Shown here one piece after another: positions 59,443-64,000 of a stretch of 64,000 bases of DNA. Under the pieces are notes generated by a model. The model saw nothing but the letters and a program-made list of their open reading frames with translations. It was not told the DNA's origin and ran no database searches. This stretch comes from Kineosporia aurantiaca JCM 3230 (GTDB lineage Bacteria; Actinomycetota; Actinomycetes; Actinomycetales; Kineosporiaceae). Each line of letters starts with the position of its first letter. The stretch's first letter is position 1. The translations under genes and the position numbers were made by a program. The stretch lies in assembly GCA_000719025.1 (NCBI GenBank), contig JODP01000024.1:1-64000 (forward strand). Reading direction: 5' to 3'.

Positions 59443-61065
59443 TCAGGCGGCCGAGCAGCGGTAGCTACCGGCCACGGCCGGATCGCCGTGGCCGGTATAC
59501 CGGGCCATCTGCGGATAGCGGCAGGCGTTGCGGGTGGCGGTCACCGTGCCATCGGCATCGAGCACAGCGGTGGCCAGAGTGGCTGGTGCATGGCCCTTCT
59601 CCACCCACGTGACCAGGGCGCCGAGCGGATCGGTGGCCTGCGGGCCGGGACCGCCCTGGCAGTGCGCGACGCCGGGCAGCAGGAAGAGCCGGTAGAAATC
59701 GTCGACCCGCGCTCCCCCGCCCATCGTCCGCTCCACCCGCTTGCGGTAGTCGACCGTGCCCTGGGTGGGCACGAGCTGGTCGGACTGCCCCTGCCAGCTG
59801 AGCAGCTTGCCTCCGGCGGCGCGGAATCCGGACAGGTCCGGGTCGTCGGTCCCGATGACCCGGTTGAACTGCTTCTGTGAGGCGGCGAAGAGTTGGGCGA
59901 AGCTCGCGTAGGTCAGCTTCTTGGTGTCGAGCGCGGGGTTCTTGGCCACGAAGTACTTCGCCCAACTGTCAGCGACGAAGAACGGCTGGTTCACGTCGGC
60001 GAGATAGGTGAAGTCGGCGCCGATGTTCGGCCCGTACCAGAGCTTCTTACCGTTCGGAGCCACCGGCCCGGCCCAGATCTTGCGGACCGCGTCGGCCACC
60101 TCGGCGGTGATCGTCAGGGTCTGGCCGTCGCAGACGACCTTGGTGCCGACCAGTTTCCGCGGGTTCCAGGTGCAGTCCTGGGGGTTGTCGATGATCCCGT
60201 CCTTGACCCCGTCGAGCGAGTCACACGCCTTGACCGCCGCCGCGTTGAAAGCGTCCAGTTCGCAAAGCGTTGGGGCAACGTGCTCCTCGTTGAACACCAC
60301 CTGCGGCCAGAGGGTGGCGACGGCGAAGCGGTCCCAGTTGACGGCCGGGGCCGCCGCCAGGACGCCGTCATAGTCGTTCGGGTAGTTCTGGGCCTCCGAA
60401 TAGCCCTGCCGCCCGCCGGTGGAGCAGCCGTTCCAGTACGCGTAGGTGACCGGCCTGCCGTAGAAGCGCGCGGCGATGTCCTTGGCCACCAGCGTCATTT
60501 CGTGGGTGGAGCGGGATGCGAAGTTGGTGAGCAGAGGGACGTCGGTGGTGCCGTCGGCCTTGAGGCCCCAGGACGCGTCGAGAGCGTTCTGGCCGACGCC
60601 GGCGTCGGTGGTCGTCGCGACGTAGCCCTCCTTCACGGCGTTCACCAGCTCGGGGCCGTTGAGGTTGCCGGCCAGGTAGGCGCTGCCGCCGGTGGCCTGC
60701 AGCCGGCCCGACCACTTCTTCGGGTCCTCGGGCAGCGAGACCTTGACGGTGACGTGGTCGTCCGCACCGCGATGGGTCAGGGTGACGACCACGTCGCACC
60801 AGGCCGGCACGTCGGTGATCGTGGTCTCGGGGTTCAGCGGGAGCTGCGCCGGAACTGTGACCGTCCCCCCGTCATGGTGGGTGACGTCGACGGACACGAC
60901 TCGCGCGCCGGCTGGTGCGGAGACCGGGACGGCGGAGCACGTCGGCTTCACCGCATCGCCGGCACCAGCGCTCGCACTCGCGCTGGGGGCCAGCGTGGCC
61001 TCGCAGGCCAGCGGGGTCAGAAGGGCGGCCATCGAGGCCGCTAGCAGGAGCAGGCGTCGTTTCAT
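59443..61065 (-). CDS. Tannase / feruloyl-esterase family secreted enzyme
   Basis: 540 residues from ATG 61065 (no strong ribosome site). A signal peptide covers about 1-22. Catalytic features of the tannase family (PF07519) are present: YWNGCSTGGRQGY with nucleophile S215 and C214 beside it, Asp in SWQGQSDQLVP, and GVAHCQGG with histidine and cysteine. The CS...D...HC arrangement gives the disulfide that ties the triad. Predicted role: hydrolysis of gallate or feruloyl esters or of aromatic esters outside the cell. No partner gene is adjacent. Confidence 0.9.
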   Translation of the reverse strand: MKRRLLLLAASMAALLTPLACEATLAPSASASAGAGDAVKPTCSAVPVSAPAGARVVSVDVTHHDGGTVTVPAQLPLNPETTITDVPAWCDVVVTLTHRGADDHVTVKVSLPEDPKKWSGRLQATGGSAYLAGNLNGPELVNAVKEGYVATTTDAGVGQNALDASWGLKADGTTDVPLLTNFASRSTHEMTLVAKDIAARFYGRPVTYAYWNGCSTGGRQGYSEAQNYPNDYDGVLAAAPAVNWDRFAVATLWPQVVFNEEHVAPTLCELDAFNAAAVKACDSLDGVKDGIIDNPQDCTWNPRKLVGTKVVCDGQTLTITAEVADAVRKIWAGPVAPNGKKLWYGPNIGADFTYLADVNQPFFVADSWAKYFVAKNPALDTKKLTYASFAQLFAASQKQFNRVIGTDDPDLSGFRAAGGKLLSWQGQSDQLVPTQGTVDYRKRVERTMGGGARVDDFYRLFLLPGVAHCQGGPGPQATDPLGALVTWVEKGHAPATLATAVLDADGTVTATRNACRYPQMARYTGHGDPAVAGSYRCSAA

Positions 61066-61177
61066 GGTCAGGACGCTGGCAGCGCAGTCCTTCCGGCCGA
61101 ACCAGGGAAGCACCCTGGCCGGCACCCGGGTAGAGACCGACTGGCACAACCTCGCCCTTCGGGCAGAATCCTGAGAC

Positions 61178-61726
61178 ATGAGTTCACGCCTGGTGCTCGC
61201 GCCCCGGTGGTTGCTCTCGATCCTGGCCGGGGTCTTCTTCGGCTGCGGTGAACTGGTGATCACGGGCATCACCACGGACGGCGACCGGATCGGCGCCCTC
61301 GTCGGCGCGGTGGTCGGCGGAGCCCTGTTCGGCTGGGTGCTGGGTGGACTTTGGGCCGAGCAGAACCGCCGCGTCCAGGCTCTGGCCGACCTGGACGATC
61401 GGGACGAGCTGCTGTCCGCGGTGCGCGCCGTCCGGCATGGGCAGGCCCCGGCTGATCCCCGCATTCGCTCCGCTGCGGCACGCATTGTGCTCGACAGATT
61501 GCGCGAGGTAGAGGGCCAGTATCGGCTGACGGTAGGCATTCTCGCGTTCGGCGGGCTGGTGTTCCTGGCCATGGCGCTTCTGCTGTCGCCCTGGTGGCTG
61601 ATCGCCGCGGCGGTCCTGGCCGGAGCGGCGGCCCAGGCCTTCTATCTCCCGACCAGGCTGGCCCGGCGCGTGGTCCTTCTCGGTAGCCCTGAGGACGAGA
61701 GCGCATCCCTGGATCAGGCGTCCTGA
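61178..61726 (+). CDS. Membrane protein of unknown function
   Basis: 182 residues from ATG 61178. Two hydrophobic pairs flank a soluble, arginine-rich centre: WLLSILAGVFFGCGELVITGI and ALVGAVVGGALFGWVLGGLW near the N-terminus, then LTVGILAFGGLVFLAMALLL and WWLIAAAVLAGAAAQAFYL near the C-terminus. No known motif. It converges on the MerR gene with a 25-bp gap. Confidence 0.65.
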   Translation: MSSRLVLAPRWLLSILAGVFFGCGELVITGITTDGDRIGALVGAVVGGALFGWVLGGLWAEQNRRVQALADLDDRDELLSAVRAVRHGQAPADPRIRSAAARIVLDRLREVEGQYRLTVGILAFGGLVFLAMALLLSPWWLIAAAVLAGAAAQAFYLPTRLARRVVLLGSPEDESASLDQAS

Positions 61727-61751
61727 ACACCGACGCGTTCCCGGCATCGCC

Positions 61752-62120
61752 TCAGTGCGCCCGCTGCTGCAACTCCGCGAGGTAGGCCGCGACGGCATCA
61801 CGGTTGCGGGTCAGGATCTCGATGCGCTCGGTGAGCTTGTCCTTCTCCTGTTCCAGCCGGGCCACCGTCTCGGGCAGCACGCCCTCGAACACGATCGGGT
61901 TCCGGGGTGACTCCAGGCAGGGGACGATCGCGAGGATCAGCTGGGTGGACAGGCCGGCCTTGAGCAGTTCGCGGATCTGCTGGACGCGGGCCAGGGTGCT
62001 CTCGCTGTAGTCGCGGTAGTTGTTCGGCCCCCGGGCCGAGGTGATCAGGCCCTTGGCCTCGTAGAACCGCACCTGCCGGGGGGTGGCCCCGGCCCGGGCG
62101 GCCAGCTCTCCGATCCGCAC
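61752..62120 (-). CDS. MerR family regulator
   Basis: 122 residues from GTG 62120. The MerR HTH is clear (MRIGELAARAGATPRQVRFYEAKGLITSARGPNNYRDY), followed by the dimerisation helix (ARLEQEKDKLTERIEILTRNRDAVAAYLAEL). No metal cysteines are present, so a small-molecule or stress ligand is expected. The -10 lies six bases before the start, implying a leaderless mRNA. It diverges from the serine hydrolase gene at 62175 and probably regulates it through a 22-bp palindrome. Confidence 0.92.
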   Translation of the reverse strand: MRIGELAARAGATPRQVRFYEAKGLITSARGPNNYRDYSESTLARVQQIRELLKAGLSTQLILAIVPCLESPRNPIVFEGVLPETVARLEQEKDKLTERIEILTRNRDAVAAYLAELQQRAH

Positions 62121-62126
62121 GGCGGG

Positions 62127-62160
62127 AGTCTACGGTTGACCTTGACGCTAGCGTCAAGGT
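62127..62160 (-). promoter_or_regulatory. MerR-type promoter with 22-bp perfect palindrome
   Basis: Positions 62139-62160 form a perfect palindrome with 11-base arms (ACCTTGACGCT and its inverse). On the minus strand TTGACG (complement of 62152-62157) is followed after 19 bases by TAGACT (complement of 62127-62132), the long spacer that MerR proteins act on. The transcription start should coincide with the GTG at 62120. Confidence 0.82.
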
Positions 62161-62174
62161 TCGAGGCTGAGGCC

Positions 62175-63311
62175 ATGAGCAACCTTCAGGGATTCACCGA
62201 CGCCTCGTTCGAGCCCGTGCGGCAAGCCGTCCAGGAGCAACTGGACCTCGGCACCGAGGCCGGCCTGTCCTTGGCCGTGAACGTCGACGGCGAGCGGGTG
62301 GTCGACCTGTGGGGCGGCCATCGGGACGCCGCAGGTACGCAGCCGTGGGAGCGTGACACGGTGGTCAACGTCTGGTCGATCACCAAGACCGTGACCAGCC
62401 TGGCCGCACTGATGCTCGTCGACGCGGGCGAGCTGGACGTCCACGCGCCGGTGGCTCGCTACTGGCCCGAGTTCGCCGCGGCGGGCAAGCAGGACGTGGA
62501 GGTTAGGCACCTGCTGTCGCACACCTCCGGGGTCTCCGGCCTCGATCGTCCCGCGGAGCTCGAAGATCTTTATGACGTCCGCGGGGCCGCCGCCCGGATG
62601 GCCGCCCAGGCCCCCTGGTGGCGTCCGGGCTCCGCATCGGGCTACCACCTCCTCACCTACGGGCACCTGATCGGTGAGCTGGTACACCGCCTGACCGGTC
62701 TCCCGCTGCGGGATTTCGTCGAGCGGGAGATCGCTGCACCCTTGAAGGCCGACTTCCAGATCGGGCTTCGGTCAACGGATTCCGCCCGGGTCGCCGACGT
62801 CATCACACCGACGGTCGATGTCGACTTCTCGGCCCTGGACCACGAGAGCGTCGCCTACAAGACCTTCACCGGTCCCGGCTTCAGCGCCGATGCGGCCAAC
62901 ACCGCGGCCTGGCGGGCCGCCGACCTGGGCGCGGCCAACGGCCACGGCACCGCGCTCTCGGTCGCGCAGATCCTCACAGCCATCACCGGAACGGGTTCGG
63001 GTACTCAGCTGCTGCGCCCCGAAACCGTCGAGCTGATCTTCGCCGAGCAGGTCCGCGGCACCGATCTGGTCAACGGATTGCACCTGCGCTGGGGCCTGGG
63101 CTTCGCCCTGCCCGACCCGCGCACCCTGCCGTGGATCCCGGCCGGAAGGGTCGCGTTCTGGGGCGGCTGGGGTGGCTCGATGGCCATCGTGGACCTCGAC
63201 CGAAGGATGACGTTCACTTACGTCATGAACACCATGGGCGCGGACATTCTCGGCTCCGAGCGGGCCGCCGCGTACGTCCGCTCCGCCTATCAGGCCCTCG
63301 AAGCCCGCTGA
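62175..63311 (+). CDS. Serine hydrolase, beta-lactamase class C-like / family VIII esterase
   Basis: 378 residues from ATG 62175 (GAGG upstream). The SxxK motif is SITK in NVWSITKTVTSLAALML (about 75-80), the tyrosine motif is YHLLTYG near 158, and a third element HGTALSV follows near 258. Such proteins (EstB-like) hydrolyse esters or amides, and few are true beta-lactamases. No signal peptide is seen, so it is cytoplasmic. It sits opposite the MerR gene and probably acts on the compound that MerR detects. Confidence 0.88.
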   Translation: MSNLQGFTDASFEPVRQAVQEQLDLGTEAGLSLAVNVDGERVVDLWGGHRDAAGTQPWERDTVVNVWSITKTVTSLAALMLVDAGELDVHAPVARYWPEFAAAGKQDVEVRHLLSHTSGVSGLDRPAELEDLYDVRGAAARMAAQAPWWRPGSASGYHLLTYGHLIGELVHRLTGLPLRDFVEREIAAPLKADFQIGLRSTDSARVADVITPTVDVDFSALDHESVAYKTFTGPGFSADAANTAAWRAADLGAANGHGTALSVAQILTAITGTGSGTQLLRPETVELIFAEQVRGTDLVNGLHLRWGLGFALPDPRTLPWIPAGRVAFWGGWGGSMAIVDLDRRMTFTYVMNTMGADILGSERAAAYVRSAYQALEAR

Positions 63312-63326
63312 TCAGAAAAGCACCTC

Positions 63327-64000
63327 ATGTCCCTGCTCGTGACCCCCGAAGAACTCGTCACCATGATCGACGACCCGTCGGTGGTCGTGGTCGACGCCTC
63401 GATCAATCTGACCCGCGCGGGGCGTGCGGGTCGTCGTCTACGCCCAGGAGCTGCCGACCTTCGCTGCCCGGTTCTGGTGGCTGCTGTGTTACTACGGCTT
63501 CGAGACGGTGAGTGTGCTGGACGGCGGCCTGGCCGCCTGGCGTGCGGCCGGGTTGCCGGTGACCGACGAGCCCACCCCCGTCCCGACGCCCGCGAGCTTC
63601 AGCGCCCGGCCTCGTCCCGCACTGCTGGCCCGTCGCGCCAACGTCGAGGCAGTCGCGGTCACCGGTACCAGCAGCGCCCAGTTGGTCCATGCGCTCTCCA
63701 CCGGCGAGTTCCACGGTGACGGCCTGCCCGAAGAGGCGCGCGCCGGGCACATTCCCGGCAGCGTGAACATCCCCTGGAACAGCGTGATCGACGCCGGCAG
63801 CGGACGCTATCTGCCGGCCGAGCAGATCAAGGAACTGCTCGCCGACACCGCCGACGGTGACGACGAGGTCATCACCTACTGCGGGGGCGGGATCGCCGCT
63901 TCCATGGACGCCTTCGCGCTCGCCCTCGGGCGAATTCCGTCCCCCCGGCACAGGCCGTGGCGGCCAGCAGGCCGCCGAAGGAGTGACGGATCAGGAGATC
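63327..64000 (+). pseudogene. Broken thiosulfate sulfurtransferase (rhodanese)
   Basis: From ATG 63327 the first 30 codons (LLVTPEELVTMIDDPSVVVV) look like a rhodanese start, then the frame changes near 63418. The reading frame at 63421 continues as rhodanese (VRVVVYAQELPTFAARFWWLL, VLDGGLAAWRAAGLPV, AGHIPGSVNIPW) to the active-site loop YCGGGIAAS near 63883. About 80 residues of the first domain are missing. After about 63930 the sequence no longer matches rhodanese. The gene reaches the window edge; assembly error is an alternative. Confidence 0.72.

Overview
The window is high-GC DNA from an actinomycete. Genes are dense and run on both strands, GTG starts are common, and several families are typical of Actinomycetota: F420-linked LLM and PPOX-type oxidoreductases, DUF3152, DUF6069, DUF3455, SigE-like and SnoaL-tailed ECF sigma factors, and a fused heterodimer-type ABC exporter. 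Two methyl-accepting chemotaxis proteins suggest a motile genus, possibly of the Kineosporiaceae or Actinoplanes kind; that is inference only. I see no rRNA, tRNA, CRISPR array, intact insertion sequence, prophage or replication origin. It reads as chromosomal accessory and environmental-response DNA.

Layout. 1-9.7 kb: the 5' end of a chemotaxis receptor, a TetR/MFS efflux operon, a GH18 chitinase, a CAP-domain protein, then two regulator/MDR-reductase pairs (TetR and MarR) with visible operators. 9.7-18 kb: a diguanylate cyclase, a Tat-exported multicopper oxidase, a secreted metallopeptidase and small hypotheticals. 18-24 kb: an SRPBCC-ArsR operon with paired operators, an LLM oxidoreductase, an FGGY sugar kinase, an ABM protein, a NADAR protein and a second GH18 chitinase. 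24-36 kb: GNAT, a second diguanylate cyclase, a 1263-residue ABC exporter, a domain-swapped GH3 glycosidase, an MCP and DedA. 36-47 kb: a repeat-built coiled-coil protein, an L,D-transpeptidase, PPOX, DUF427, transglutaminase, PhzF, a receiver protein, an ECF sigma/DUF6069 operon, a zinc-ribbon/membrane-protein pair, AzlCD and a trypsin-like protease. 47-56 kb: an ADH/TetR pair, a LysR-beta-lactamase locus, a DUF3152 lipoprotein and a SigE-like sigma with its partner. 56-64 kb: a LAL regulator, a tannase-like esterase, a MerR/serine hydrolase pair and a broken rhodanese gene at the right edge.

The genes suggest a free-living polymer degrader (two chitinases, GH3, tannase-like esterase, secreted proteases) with many one-component regulators next to the enzymes or pumps they probably control. 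The best-supported regulatory observations are local palindromes beside their regulator genes (MarR, ArsR, MerR, TetR, LysR). The most notable locus is 50.8-53.6 kb. A LysR gene overlaps a beta-lactamase-like gene that lacks the usual class A glutamate motif, and a complete class A beta-lactamase lipoprotein is divergent. This matches the blaA/blaB/blaL arrangement known from Streptomyces cacaoi.
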